This document shows, in pieces, positions 55,147-63,678 of a stretch of DNA of 64,000 bases (the stretch's first letter is position 1; each line of letters begins with the position of its first letter). A model generated the notes under the pieces. The model saw only the letters and a list, made by a program, of their open reading frames with translations. It searched no databases and was not told the DNA's origin. The DNA comes from Hoylesella oralis ATCC 33269 (GTDB taxonomy: Bacteria > Bacteroidota > Bacteroidia > Bacteroidales > Bacteroidaceae): the NCBI RefSeq assembly GCF_000185145.2, contig NZ_GL833119.1:1418668-1482667 (forward strand), given 5' to 3'. Both the position numbers and the translations under genes were made by a program.

Positions 55147-57396
55147 ATGAAGAAAATCAAACTCTTTGCGTTGTTTTTGGGTGCTATGTGTATGTTTTCG
55201 TTGCACATGTCTGCCCAAAAAGACTACGCATCTTATGTAAATCCGTACATCGGTTCGGGTGGTCATGGCCACGTGTTCGTAGGAGCAAATGTGCCATTCG
55301 GTGCCGTTCAGCTCGGTCCTTCTAATATCTATAAAGGATGGGACTGGTGTTCAGGCTATCATTACAGCGATAACATCATCATAGGCTTTAGCCATAATCA
55401 CCTGAGCGGTACGGGATGTGCCGATTTGGGCGACGTAAGTCTGATGCCGTATTCGGGTTCTTTGCGTACTGCGCGTGGCGAACAAGGCAATATAGAGGGT
55501 GCTGCATCATCGTATTTCAGGCATGATAACGAGAAAGTTATGCCCGGATATTACGCCGTAAAGCTCGATAATGGGGTAGAAGCAGAGCTTACTGCTACCG
55601 AAAGAGTGGGCATGCACCATTACAAGTATACGGCTCCGGGCGATGCACGCGTGCTTATCGATCTTGTCAACGGTATCGGCAACCGCACTTACGAGGCCTA
55701 CGTGCGTAAGGTAGACGATACCACCGTGGAGGGTTATCGTTTCGTCAACGGCTGGGCACCGCGCCATAAAGTGTTCTTCTATGCCAAGTTCAACCGTCCC
55801 ATCAAGCGCCTCGATACATTTTATAACGATACTCCGTCGGGACAAGACGAGCTTCAGGGACGCGATGTAAAGGCCGTTGTAACGTTTGATAGCGGTGTAA
55901 AAGACGTGCTTGTAAAGGTGGCTATCTCGTCTGTAAGTTGTGCCAATGCCAAGATGAATATGGAGGCTGAGCTGACAGGATGGGACTTTAATGCCGTTAG
56001 AAGTACTGCCTTAGATAAATGGAACCGTGTTCTATCGACGATAGACATACAGGGTAACGATAAGCAAAAGCGTATCTTCTATACCGCTATGTACCATGCA
56101 TTTATAGCACCTAACCTATATTGCGATGTCAATAAGGATTTCCGTGGCATAGATGACAGGATATATACCGGTAACAAGTTCCTTAACTATACCACTTTTT
56201 CCACATGGGATACTTACAGAACCCTGCATCCTTTGTTCACTATCATTGCCAAAGACAGGGTTCCGGATATGGTTAATGCCATGCTAAGCATATACGATCA
56301 GAACGGTAAACTACCCATCTGGCCGCTCTATGCGGGCGAAACAAACTGCATGCCCGGCTACAGTTCGGTGCCTATCATTGCCGATGCTTACCTGAAGGGC
56401 ATAGGCGGATTTGACGCAAACATGGCACTCGACCGCATGATAGCTACTGCAACGTACAGCAAGCAGAACGGTATACCGGAGTTCATGAAGTATGGTTACA
56501 TCCCTGCAGATAAGAAAGGAGAGGCTACTTCCATAAACCTTGAGTACGCAGCCGATGACTGGGGGCTCGCTCTGATGGCTAAGAAGATGGGACGAACAGA
56601 CGTTTATAATACCTTCATCAAACGGGGTATGTCTTACGAACTGCTTTTCGATAAGAAGATAAACAAGGTTCATCCGAAGATGTCTGATGGAAGTTGGTAC
56701 GAACCATATAATCCCTTCCTTGCCAATCACCGCGATAATGTGGGCGATTTTACCGAGGGTAACGGCTGGCAATATACCTTCATGGTGCCACAGAACCCCG
56801 AAGGACTCGCGGCATTGCATGGGAGCGACGATGCTTTTATTAAGAACCTCGACGAACTCTTCGTAGCTGAAGGCGACTTAGGCGAGGGGGCTCCCCCCGA
56901 TGTGTCGGGCATGGTGGGCCAATATGCACAGGGTAATGAACCCAATCACCATATACCTTATTTATATGTATATGCCGGTGCGCAGTACAAAACGGCCGTT
57001 CGTGTGCGCTCTTTGCAGGATATGTTCTATAAAGACGAACCGGATGGCTATGCCGGAAACGAAGACTGTGGCCAGATGTCGGCATGGCATATCATGTCGG
57101 CACTGGGTTTTTATCAGGTTAACCCGTCTAACGGTGTGTATGTATTCGGCAGTCCGTCGTTCAAAAAAGCAACGATTAACCTGCCGGGAGGTAAGAAGTT
57201 CGTCGTTAATGCGGCCAACAATAGCGATCAGAATGTATATATACAGTCGGTAAAGCTGAACGGGAAGCCCTATCAGAAGGCTTTCGTTACCTATCAAGAC
57301 ATCATGAAAGGCGGCACGCTCGACTTCACTATGGGCAGCAAGCCTAACAAAAACTTCGGAAAGGCAGTTAAAAATCGTCCCGTAAGTGCAAAATAA
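55147..57396 (+). CDS. GH92-family alpha-mannosidase
   Basis: This 749-aa calcium-dependent exo-alpha-mannosidase family member has a signal peptide (ends MSAQ, residue 23). It shows the N-terminal signature YVNPYIGSGGHGHVFVGANV, the substrate-site GWDWCSGYHY and FSHNHLSGTGCADLGDVSLMP. The (alpha/alpha)6 domain carries the acid motif GNEDCGQMSAW (residues 637-647). Members remove alpha-1,2, -1,3 or -1,4 mannose from N-glycans or yeast mannan; the linkage cannot be told here. It follows SusC/SusD of locus 2 and fits with the GH85 enzymes of locus 1. Confidence 0.93.
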   Translation: MKKIKLFALFLGAMCMFSLHMSAQKDYASYVNPYIGSGGHGHVFVGANVPFGAVQLGPSNIYKGWDWCSGYHYSDNIIIGFSHNHLSGTGCADLGDVSLMPYSGSLRTARGEQGNIEGAASSYFRHDNEKVMPGYYAVKLDNGVEAELTATERVGMHHYKYTAPGDARVLIDLVNGIGNRTYEAYVRKVDDTTVEGYRFVNGWAPRHKVFFYAKFNRPIKRLDTFYNDTPSGQDELQGRDVKAVVTFDSGVKDVLVKVAISSVSCANAKMNMEAELTGWDFNAVRSTALDKWNRVLSTIDIQGNDKQKRIFYTAMYHAFIAPNLYCDVNKDFRGIDDRIYTGNKFLNYTTFSTWDTYRTLHPLFTIIAKDRVPDMVNAMLSIYDQNGKLPIWPLYAGETNCMPGYSSVPIIADAYLKGIGGFDANMALDRMIATATYSKQNGIPEFMKYGYIPADKKGEATSINLEYAADDWGLALMAKKMGRTDVYNTFIKRGMSYELLFDKKINKVHPKMSDGSWYEPYNPFLANHRDNVGDFTEGNGWQYTFMVPQNPEGLAALHGSDDAFIKNLDELFVAEGDLGEGAPPDVSGMVGQYAQGNEPNHHIPYLYVYAGAQYKTAVRVRSLQDMFYKDEPDGYAGNEDCGQMSAWHIMSALGFYQVNPSNGVYVFGSPSFKKATINLPGGKKFVVNAANNSDQNVYIQSVKLNGKPYQKAFVTYQDIMKGGTLDFTMGSKPNKNFGKAVKNRPVSAK

Positions 57397-57403
57397 AAAA
57401 GGC

Positions 57404-57486
57404 GAAGAGAGTACAAGTAGAATCGTATCAAGCTATAACTGTCAGCCATATACGGTCTGTCTTGCACTCTTTTCCCTTTATTTTTT
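57404..57486 (+). terminator. Hairpin after the GH92 gene
   Basis: The segment at 57404-57417 pairs with 57461-57474 (AGAGTACAAG with CTTGCACTCT, one mismatch), and a T-rich run follows. The long loop makes it a moderate candidate. Confidence 0.45.
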
Positions 57487-57595
57487 CATTCGATTTCGTC
57501 ACCTGTTTCGGAGACAGTTTCTCTGTCTATTCTTTTATTTACTGATAAAATAAAGGTGTTGATTGATTATTTTTCGCGTCTCTACCGTTAATGTA

Positions 57596-57603
57596 TACCT
57601 TTG
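57596..57603 (+). promoter_or_regulatory. Putative -7 box TACCTTTG before the beta-helix lipoprotein gene
   Basis: TACCTTTG fits the -7 consensus and lies 46 bp before ATG 57650. A TTTC at 57572-57575 is spaced by 20 bp and may be the -33 element. Confidence 0.5.
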
Positions 57604-57649
57604 TGGAGAGCTCAGAACAACGATCATAAACATTAAAAAACATTGAAGT

Positions 57650-59482
57650 ATGAATAAAAGAAGCAAGTTATGGATGATAACCATTAGCATATTGGCATTG
57701 GTATCATGCTCTACAGACGATATTTTGAACGACGACAGCAATAGTACAAATCCTACGAATTCTACGGGAACGGATTCCTCATCATCTGGCAGTACCCCTA
57801 CTACAGCCGGCGATCTCGCCACATTTACTATAGCTGTAGACTCTACGGACCTGTCGGAAACGGAAACTATTCCCTCCGATGACGAGGATTACTTGGAAAA
57901 CAATAGCTTTACTTCTACGATAAGTATCGTGTATAACGGTACCTCCGCGTCTTATTCGGGCAGTGTAACAGGAGTGACGGTAGATATAGATGGGGCCGAC
58001 GTAACGGTAAATTCCACGGTTAAGGGAGTAAACTACGTGTTGAGTGGCAGTACTTCTGACGGCTCATTTAAGATGTCTACGGGCGATAATGATAAGAAAT
58101 TCGAGTTGACTCTCAACGGTGTAAGCATTAAAAACAGCGATGGTCCCGCCATTAATATACAAGTAGGCAAGCGCTGCTACGTAAACCTTGCGGTCGGAAC
58201 TACCAATACTATCAGCGACGGAACATCGTATGCATCGAGTTCCGAAGACCAAAAAGGCACGCTGTTCAGCGAGGGTGAGCTCCTTTTCAGCGGCACCGGA
58301 AAGCTACGTGTCTCTGCTAATGCGAAGGCAGGTATAGCGTCTGACGATTATATAATGATACGTCCGAATACCAATATCTATGTAATGTCTACCGCAGGGA
58401 ACGGTATCAAGGCTAACGACGGTATTCTCATTAAGGGCGGTGTTATCAATGTAGAGACGACGGCAACGGCATCTAAGGGACTTTCTTCCGACGGTTATGT
58501 ACAGATAGACGGCGGGCGTACCACCGTTATTACGACAGGCGGAGGAGAATACGACAGCAGTGATAACGACGTAAGTGCATGTGCCGGCGTGAAAGCAGAC
58601 AGCACATTAACGATGAATGGGGGCGAACTATATTGTAAAAGTACGGGTTCTGGAGGTAAAGGAATTAGTGGAGATCAGCAGATTATCATCAATGATGGAA
58701 CCGTAAAGGTTATAACTTCGGGCAGCACCTATACCTATAACAGCAGTCTCGACTCTAAGCCAAAAGGCATAAAAGCCGATGGCGACATCGCTATCAATGG
58801 TGGAAGTGTGACGGTAAGGGCCACTGGAGGCGAAGGAGCCGAGGGAATTGAGAGCAAAGGAGATATGACCATCACGAGCGGTTCCATAGAAGTATATGCT
58901 TATGATGATGCGTTGAACTCTGCTGGAAACCTTTATATGAAGGGCGGATGGGTATATGCGTTCTCGACAAACAATGACGGTCTCGATGCTAATAAGAATT
59001 TGTATATGGAAGGGGGAACTACTGTAGCTTACGGAGCTGCAGCTCCTGAGGTCGGTCTCGATGCTGCCGAAGGTTACAATCTCTATGTTAACGGTGGTAC
59101 GTTCGTAGCTGTCGGCGGCGGTACAACCTATCCTGCGAGCAGCAGTAAGCAGCCTTCAATTGTCTATGGAGGTAGTGTTGCCAGCGGTACAACGTTGGCT
59201 CTCAACAGCAGCAGCGCCAATATTCTGACTTTTGAAATGGGACGTTCTTATAACGGGACGGCAGTGTTCCTAATTTCTTCGCCGAGTTTGAGCACGGGAA
59301 ACAGCTACACTATCAGTTCCGGAGCTACTGCAACGGGCACAGATTGGCACGGTTTGATTACAGAAGCCACACTGTCTTCTTCCGGAAGTACTGTTGCCAC
59401 CATCTCTTCGCTTGCCTCTCCATACTCTTCGGTAGGCAGTTCTACGGGCGGTATGGGCGGAAACGGAGGCAGACGATGGTAA
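57650..59482 (+). CDS. Carbohydrate-binding beta-helix lipoprotein (Cthe_2159-like)
   Basis: This 610-aa lipoprotein has a lipobox Cys near residue 20 (ALVSC) and a Ser/Thr-rich linker. A long run of glycine-rich turns follows (GIKANDGILIKGGVINV, GISGDQQIIINDGTVKV, GLDANKNLYMEGGTTVA), which predicts a right-handed parallel beta-helix. The pattern resembles the Cthe_2159-type carbohydrate-binding family (PF14262). Known relatives bind acidic polysaccharide and calcium; the ligand here is unknown. It ends in a Gly-rich tail (GGMGGNGGRRW) and a strong terminator. Confidence 0.8.
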   Translation: MNKRSKLWMITISILALVSCSTDDILNDDSNSTNPTNSTGTDSSSSGSTPTTAGDLATFTIAVDSTDLSETETIPSDDEDYLENNSFTSTISIVYNGTSASYSGSVTGVTVDIDGADVTVNSTVKGVNYVLSGSTSDGSFKMSTGDNDKKFELTLNGVSIKNSDGPAINIQVGKRCYVNLAVGTTNTISDGTSYASSSEDQKGTLFSEGELLFSGTGKLRVSANAKAGIASDDYIMIRPNTNIYVMSTAGNGIKANDGILIKGGVINVETTATASKGLSSDGYVQIDGGRTTVITTGGGEYDSSDNDVSACAGVKADSTLTMNGGELYCKSTGSGGKGISGDQQIIINDGTVKVITSGSTYTYNSSLDSKPKGIKADGDIAINGGSVTVRATGGEGAEGIESKGDMTITSGSIEVYAYDDALNSAGNLYMKGGWVYAFSTNNDGLDANKNLYMEGGTTVAYGAAAPEVGLDAAEGYNLYVNGGTFVAVGGGTTYPASSSKQPSIVYGGSVASGTTLALNSSSANILTFEMGRSYNGTAVFLISSPSLSTGNSYTISSGATATGTDWHGLITEATLSSSGSTVATISSLASPYSSVGSSTGGMGGNGGRRW

Positions 59483-59486
59483 TAGA

Positions 59487-59514
59487 ACGGGCCGTTCCGA
59501 ACGGCCTGTTTTTT
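59487..59514 (+). terminator. Terminator after the beta-helix lipoprotein gene
   Basis: ACGGGCCGTT (59487-59496) pairs with AACGGCCTGT (59500-59509) in a 10-bp stem with a 3-nt loop and a six-T tail. Confidence 0.85.
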
Positions 59515-59579
59515 GCTTTTGCACCATTTGTACAACTGCCGGTCTACCCATCTGTAATCGTCAACTCTAAAGAAAAAGC

Positions 59580-60782
59580 ATGGCAACACGTTCACGTAAT
59601 TACAAAGAAAACCTTACCTACCTTATTCTCTGGCTGGCTCTTTTCCTGTCGCCCATACTCAGTATGTACATCAGGATGGAGGAGAATGCCGACATGCAGT
59701 TCGATTGGTATGAAATATTTCGCGTGTGGAAAAGCTTCGCTCTTTATCTCTTTGTGTTTTTGCTCCATAACTATGTTCTCGCACCCATATTGGTATATCG
59801 ACACAGGAGGGCATTGTATCTCTCTTCGGTGGGCTGTTTGGTGGTATTGTTCTTCGTAGTACAGTGCCTGCAAAAGCCCGATGAGCGGGATATGCGGGGC
59901 ATTCACGACAGAGAGATGTATGCCGGAGAGCCGTTTGACAGGAGAGACAAGGTACCTCCGATGGCGGGGGAGACGACATGCGAGAGCGGGGCGTATGAGC
60001 CGGATGGAAAGAGAATGCCTCATCATCCGGCAGGCGAAGCCCCGTTCTTTCATCCTCCGTTGATATTGGGCGAACGACCTATCATCGCTTCCGTCATGCT
60101 CATATTGCTGGTAGGAATGAATCTTGGCGTGAAACTTTACTTCAAATCAGACGACGACATGAAGGAAATGGCACTGTTAGAGAAGCAGAATTTGGAGCAA
60201 CAACTGGAGTATTTGAAGTATCAGATCAACCCTCATTTCTTCATGAATACGCTGAACAATATTCATGCGTTGGTAGATATCGATCCCGACAAGGCAAAGC
60301 TAACCATCTTGGAACTGTCGAAGATGATGCGTTATGTGCTTTACGAAGCCAACAAGACCATTGTGCCGTTGCAGCACGAAATACGGTTTTTGCATAATTA
60401 TATTACCCTTATGAGGCTGCGTTTTACCGATAAAGTGAGCATAAGCGTAACCATTCCCGATGATATACCCGATAAAGGAATACTGCCGTTGATGCTTATA
60501 ACTTTTGTAGAAAATGCTTTCAAGCACGGTGTGAGTTACCGGAAGGAGTCGTTTATCAGCATTGCGATGACGTTTACCGAAGAGCGTTTCACTTTCGTAT
60601 GCCGCAACAGCAAGCATAAAAATGCCGATGCGCAGGACGGAGGGGTAGGACTTGAGAACGTCAGGAAGCGGTTAGACCTGTTTTACGGAGAAGATTTTAC
60701 TTTGACAATCAGCGATAACGAAGACGCTTATGAGGTGTTTTTAGATGCTCCTTTGGCAGATATATCGCAGCTTGTCGTATAA
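59580..60782 (+). CDS. LytS/YehU-type sensor histidine kinase
   Basis: This 400-aa inner-membrane kinase has three hydrophobic segments in residues 11-95 and one at about 167-188. A coiled region (EKQNLEQQLEYLKYQ) follows, then the His_kinase domain with phospho-acceptor H219 (QINPHFFMNTLNN) and a HATPase-like end (GVGLENVRKRLDLFYG). Between membrane segments 3 and 4 is an insert of about 65 residues (98-163), rich in Pro, His, Glu and Arg, which may be the sensing loop. The LytTR regulator follows after 15 bp. Confidence 0.9.
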   Translation: MATRSRNYKENLTYLILWLALFLSPILSMYIRMEENADMQFDWYEIFRVWKSFALYLFVFLLHNYVLAPILVYRHRRALYLSSVGCLVVLFFVVQCLQKPDERDMRGIHDREMYAGEPFDRRDKVPPMAGETTCESGAYEPDGKRMPHHPAGEAPFFHPPLILGERPIIASVMLILLVGMNLGVKLYFKSDDDMKEMALLEKQNLEQQLEYLKYQINPHFFMNTLNNIHALVDIDPDKAKLTILELSKMMRYVLYEANKTIVPLQHEIRFLHNYITLMRLRFTDKVSISVTIPDDIPDKGILPLMLITFVENAFKHGVSYRKESFISIAMTFTEERFTFVCRNSKHKNADAQDGGVGLENVRKRLDLFYGEDFTLTISDNEDAYEVFLDAPLADISQLVV

Positions 60783-60797
60783 AGAACAACATAAATC

Positions 60798-61517
60798 ATG
60801 ATAAAGTGTATAGCTATCGACGATGAGCCGTTGGGATTACAGCAGCTTGCCGCTTACATTAAAAAGGTGCCCTTTCTTGAACTCATAGGCGAATGTCAGA
60901 GTGCAATCGAGGCAAAGAAGGTGTTAGAAACGGATGAAGTAAACGCCATTTTCTTGGATATAAACATGCCAGACCTTAATGGTATGGATTTTGTACGGTC
61001 GCTTGCCGTGCGTCCCATCATAGTGTTTACCACCGCATACAGCGAGTATGCTGTCGAAGGATATAAGGTAGATGCCGTGGATTACTTGCTTAAACCGTTC
61101 GGATTAAATGAGTTTATGCGTGCTGCCAATAAGGTAAAGAAGCAGTACGACCTTGAACTAACGGCGGAAGTTTCGCAGGTCGATACGGATAATGCCCTGT
61201 TTTTTAAGACGGAACACAAGGTGGTTCGTGTAGAAATAGATAAGATACGATACATCGAGGGCATGAGTGAATACCTCAAAATACATATAGACGACAAGCG
61301 TCCTCTTATCGTCTTGCTGAGCATGAAGAAACTTGAAGAGCAGTTGCCCCCGCACTTATTTATGCGTACCCATCGTTCCTATATCGTAAACTTGCACAAG
61401 ATTGTGGAGGTAAACAAGAACCGTATCATCTTGGACAGCAATACCTATCTGCCCATAGGCGACTTGTATAAAGAGAAGTTTACCAAATATATCAACGGTA
61501 AATTCTTGGGCAAGTAA
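60798..61517 (+). CDS. LytTR-family response regulator
   Basis: This 239-aa response regulator has a receiver domain (acidic pocket D8/D9, phospho-acceptor D54 in FLDINMPDLNG, conserved lysine in YLLKPF) and a C-terminal LytTR DNA-binding domain (KTEHKVVRVEIDKIRYIEGMSEYLKI onward; MRTHRSYIVNLHKI). It is paired with the LytS-type kinase. The promoter it controls is not visible; the neighbouring beta-helix lipoprotein is a reasonable guess. Confidence 0.93.
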   Translation: MIKCIAIDDEPLGLQQLAAYIKKVPFLELIGECQSAIEAKKVLETDEVNAIFLDINMPDLNGMDFVRSLAVRPIIVFTTAYSEYAVEGYKVDAVDYLLKPFGLNEFMRAANKVKKQYDLELTAEVSQVDTDNALFFKTEHKVVRVEIDKIRYIEGMSEYLKIHIDDKRPLIVLLSMKKLEEQLPPHLFMRTHRSYIVNLHKIVEVNKNRIILDSNTYLPIGDLYKEKFTKYINGKFLGK

Positions 61518-61530
61518 TTTTATTTGCCCT

Positions 61531-61929
61531 TTACTGCTTGTATTTCTTGGGCGTTATGGTGGTTTGGAAGTACACTTTTCGGGGATTTTTAGCCGAACGC
61601 AGCAGGTATGCAAAGCTGAAGTTCGCCTCTTTATACAGCTTCATAGACGTGTCGTCTTTAATGGCCTGCACCAGTTGTTGTTCTATCTCGTTCTTATGTT
61701 TGTTAATGATATCGGCGTTATCCATCTTTCCTGTGAGCGAACAATAGTAATGATAAGTCTTTGTAGGCTTATCGAAAGACATGCTGTCGGTACGTGTGTA
61801 GTTGACAACCGGTGTGGGACAAAACTTTTCCGTGTACTCTTTGGCCTCGCGTACAGCACGGTCTTCGAGGCTTTCTTGGCAGGCTGCGAGCATCAGCATG
61901 CCCGTTATCATCAGTAAAACTTTTCTCAT
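61531..61929 (-). CDS. Small lipoprotein of unknown function
   Basis: This 132-aa protein begins at ATG 61929 with a lipoprotein signal (MRKVLLMITGMLMLAACQ, lipobox Cys17). A longer in-frame start at 62028 lies upstream of the -7 box at 61949-61956 and is less likely. The mature part is charged, with a central TKTYHYYCSLTGKMDN segment. It is convergent with the LytTR regulator, 13 bp apart. I do not recognise a family with confidence. Confidence 0.8.
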   Translation of the reverse strand: MRKVLLMITGMLMLAACQESLEDRAVREAKEYTEKFCPTPVVNYTRTDSMSFDKPTKTYHYYCSLTGKMDNADIINKHKNEIEQQLVQAIKDDTSMKLYKEANFSFAYLLRSAKNPRKVYFQTTITPKKYKQ

Positions 61930-61948
61930 ATCGCATTTTTTAGTAGGG

Positions 61949-61956
61949 CAAAGATA
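61949..61956 (-). promoter_or_regulatory. Putative -7 box TATCTTTG for the small lipoprotein gene
   Basis: A minus-strand TATCTTTG lies 19 bp upstream of ATG 61929, giving a short leader and supporting that start. Confidence 0.5.
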
Positions 61957-62027
61957 TATAAAAGATGCGATATATGGATGAAAAATGAATGAATAATGAT
62001 AAACGGGGCTGCCTGATACCGGTTGCA

Positions 62028-62175
62028 CCCCCCTCTAACTCCTCCCTTGTGGAGAGAGAATATACCTTGCAGGCTTTACGAGTGGCGATACCACTCCCCT
62101 TGGAAAGGGGAGACACAGAGGGGAGCGATGGCATTTCGGTGTGGCGTGCAACCTCCTCCCCACCTCTTTTTATGG
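62028..62175. repeat. GC-rich intergenic element with CTCC/GGAG inverted repeats
   Basis: A C/T-rich stretch (CCCCCCTCTAACTCCTCCC) is followed by a palindrome (CTCCCCTTGGAAAGGGGAG, about 62092-62110) and another CCTCCCCACC run near 62154-62163. It resembles degenerate intergenic repeats common in Bacteroidetes genomes. No gene is supported on either strand. Confidence 0.4.
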
Positions 62176-62495
62176 AAGGAAAGTGCACGCTGTATAGTGG
62201 AGACTTGGTTCGTCTGGATTCTTTTGGAATATAAATATCGGATTTTATGTAACATTCTCTTTCAAAAAAGGGGATGGGATAGGTCGAGATATAGCTACAA
62301 GATATTTTTATTAAATGTATGGTTTATGTGTGATAGACGTAACCCGTATGCCCGATAGATAACCGGTCTAACCGAGCAGCATATAAGGGGGATAGAACGA
62401 AATGTGATAAAACAAGATTTTGTGAAAATGACGAGAATATTTGAAAAACAGAAAGTTACGTTATTCTGCAGAAAAGCATAGATAAAAACGAGATG

Positions 62496-62551
62496 TTACA
62501 TTCGTCTTACATTTGTGTTACATTCGAATTGAATTTGAATGGTGTTTGAAT
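62496..62551 (+). repeat. Iteron-like array: TTACATT x3 then TTGAAT x3
   Basis: TTACATT begins at 62496, 62507 and 62518, an exact 11-bp period. It is followed by TTGAAT at 62529, 62535 and 62546. A further TTACAT lies near 62560. Helical phasing suggests a protein-binding array. The surrounding 62180-62780 is AT-rich and shows no gene. Confidence 0.5.
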
Positions 62552-62778
62552 GATAAATGTTACATGAGAATGATCAATAGGCGATTTTATAGGTGAGTAT
62601 TCGATTTTTTACCTTTTATGAAGATTGATACCATCATCATTATACTTGCATAGCAACGATGTTTTACAATGGGTTTACGAGCAAAAATATTGGAGGAGTT
62701 TCATTATTGCTTAAAGTCTTATTTCATTGATATTTTATAATTTCATTTTATAAAATATCGTATATAGTTATTATTTTG

Positions 62779-62786
62779 TATATTTG
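62779..62786 (+). promoter_or_regulatory. Putative -7 box TATATTTG for the 62805 gene
   Basis: TATATTTG lies 18 bp before ATG 62805, so the leader would be very short. It rules against the in-frame ATG at 62784. Confidence 0.5.
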
Positions 62787-62804
62787 CAGCAAAATAAGAC
62801 GATT

Positions 62805-63029
62805 ATGACAAAAGTAATACACGTACATCTGATACAGGGACGGAAGAATTACTACTTCGGCTCCATTCCTGCGATATACAGCGTTCTAACGGCGGATGAG
62901 ATAGGGATAAAGCAGTGCTCACTGGAACGCGCAGGATTGAGCAAAGGGGGCGTTGTGTTAAACAAGAAGGCGTACATCATAGCCGGAGAACTGATACGGT
63001 CAAAGGCGACAAATAAGCGACAGGTTTGA
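62805..63029 (+). CDS. Small basic protein of unknown function (74 aa)
   Basis: This protein begins MTKVIHVHLIQGRKNYYFGSI and ends in a basic tail. It is of a kind that I associate with small Bacteroidales genes close to phage-like repressors, but I cannot name a family. It has a clear -7 box just upstream and an intrinsic terminator 30 bp downstream, so it is a one-gene unit. Its Lys/Arg content and hydrophobic core fit a small folded cytoplasmic protein, perhaps nucleic-acid binding. Confidence 0.65.
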   Translation: MTKVIHVHLIQGRKNYYFGSIPAIYSVLTADEIGIKQCSLERAGLSKGGVVLNKKAYIIAGELIRSKATNKRQV

Positions 63030-63058
63030 ACAGCTAAAACGCTGATTTATCAACATTT

Positions 63059-63104
63059 AAACGGTTTTCAACTTTTATTTGAACGGTTGGAAGCCGTTTT
63101 TATT
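63059..63104 (+). terminator. Terminator after the 74-aa protein gene
   Basis: AAACGGTTTTCAAC (63059-63072) pairs with GTTGGAAGCCGTTT (63086-63099) with G-T pairs, followed by a T-rich run. Confidence 0.7.
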
Positions 63105-63149
63105 ATTTTACGGGGCACAATGAGGATGATTTTAGGGATAAAAATAGGG

Positions 63150-63226
63150 TTACCTTAACACTTACCTTAATAGTTACCTTAACTTTGAAAAACGAAATGT
63201 ACAAGTTACCTTAATAGTTACCTTAA
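63150..63226 (+). repeat. Iteron-like array of TTACCTTAA (five copies)
   Basis: TTACCTTAA starts at 63150, 63162, 63174, 63206 and 63218. Copies within each block are 12 bp apart, and the blocks are offset by 32 bp. The spacers are short and similar (often TAG). The array lies between two divergent small genes of a probable integrated element, in 63030-63468 where no gene is seen. It could bind a replication initiator or a repressor. Confidence 0.65.
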
Positions 63227-63468
63227 CTGTTTTAACATAGTTTCGGGCACATTCGCTACCACATAAAGACAAAAATAACTTCTTAACCGTCCGTTTTTCG
63301 GTTTTAGGGGGGGGCTTATTCCGCATTCGGAGGGGCTTAATGCCACATTACCCATAAAAAGTAACCAAGCAAAAACACCCTACACATCAGGATTTATGGC
63401 TATATTTACGATAAAAAATCGATAAAAAATGCGTGTGTCGCATTATAGAGGGTATATCCCCTTATGGT

Positions 63469-63645
63469 TTAAGATTCTGGAGGTGGCATCTGGCGGTAGT
63501 ATTCCTGTGTTGTGTTCAATTGCTGGAGTATATTATCTGATTGCGCAAAGATTTCATATCCTTTAAGCCCTTCTATGTCATTAATTAAATAATGAATTCG
63601 TTTAATCCTTGCTGTTTTTTGCACATAGCTGCTTATATCACCCAT
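63469..63645 (-). CDS. Small ORF of 58 aa downstream of the S24 gene
   Basis: This short frame runs from ATG 63645 (MGDISSYVQKTARIKRIHYL) to TAA 63469-63471 and ends in MPPPES. It lies 33 bp after the stop of the S24 gene on the same strand, so the two are probably co-transcribed. The composition looks like a real soluble, helical protein, with Lys/Arg early and Gln/Asn later. I do not recognise it. Confidence 0.5.
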   Translation of the reverse strand: MGDISSYVQKTARIKRIHYLINDIEGLKGYEIFAQSDNILQQLNTTQEYYRQMPPPES

Positions 63646-63678
63646 AGTCTGCCTTTTTAGGTTATAACTGTAACTCTA

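Noticed and set aside
63150..63226. CRISPR array
   Set aside because: The repeats are only 9 bp with spacers of 3 or 23 bp and there are no cas genes, so an iteron-like array fits better.
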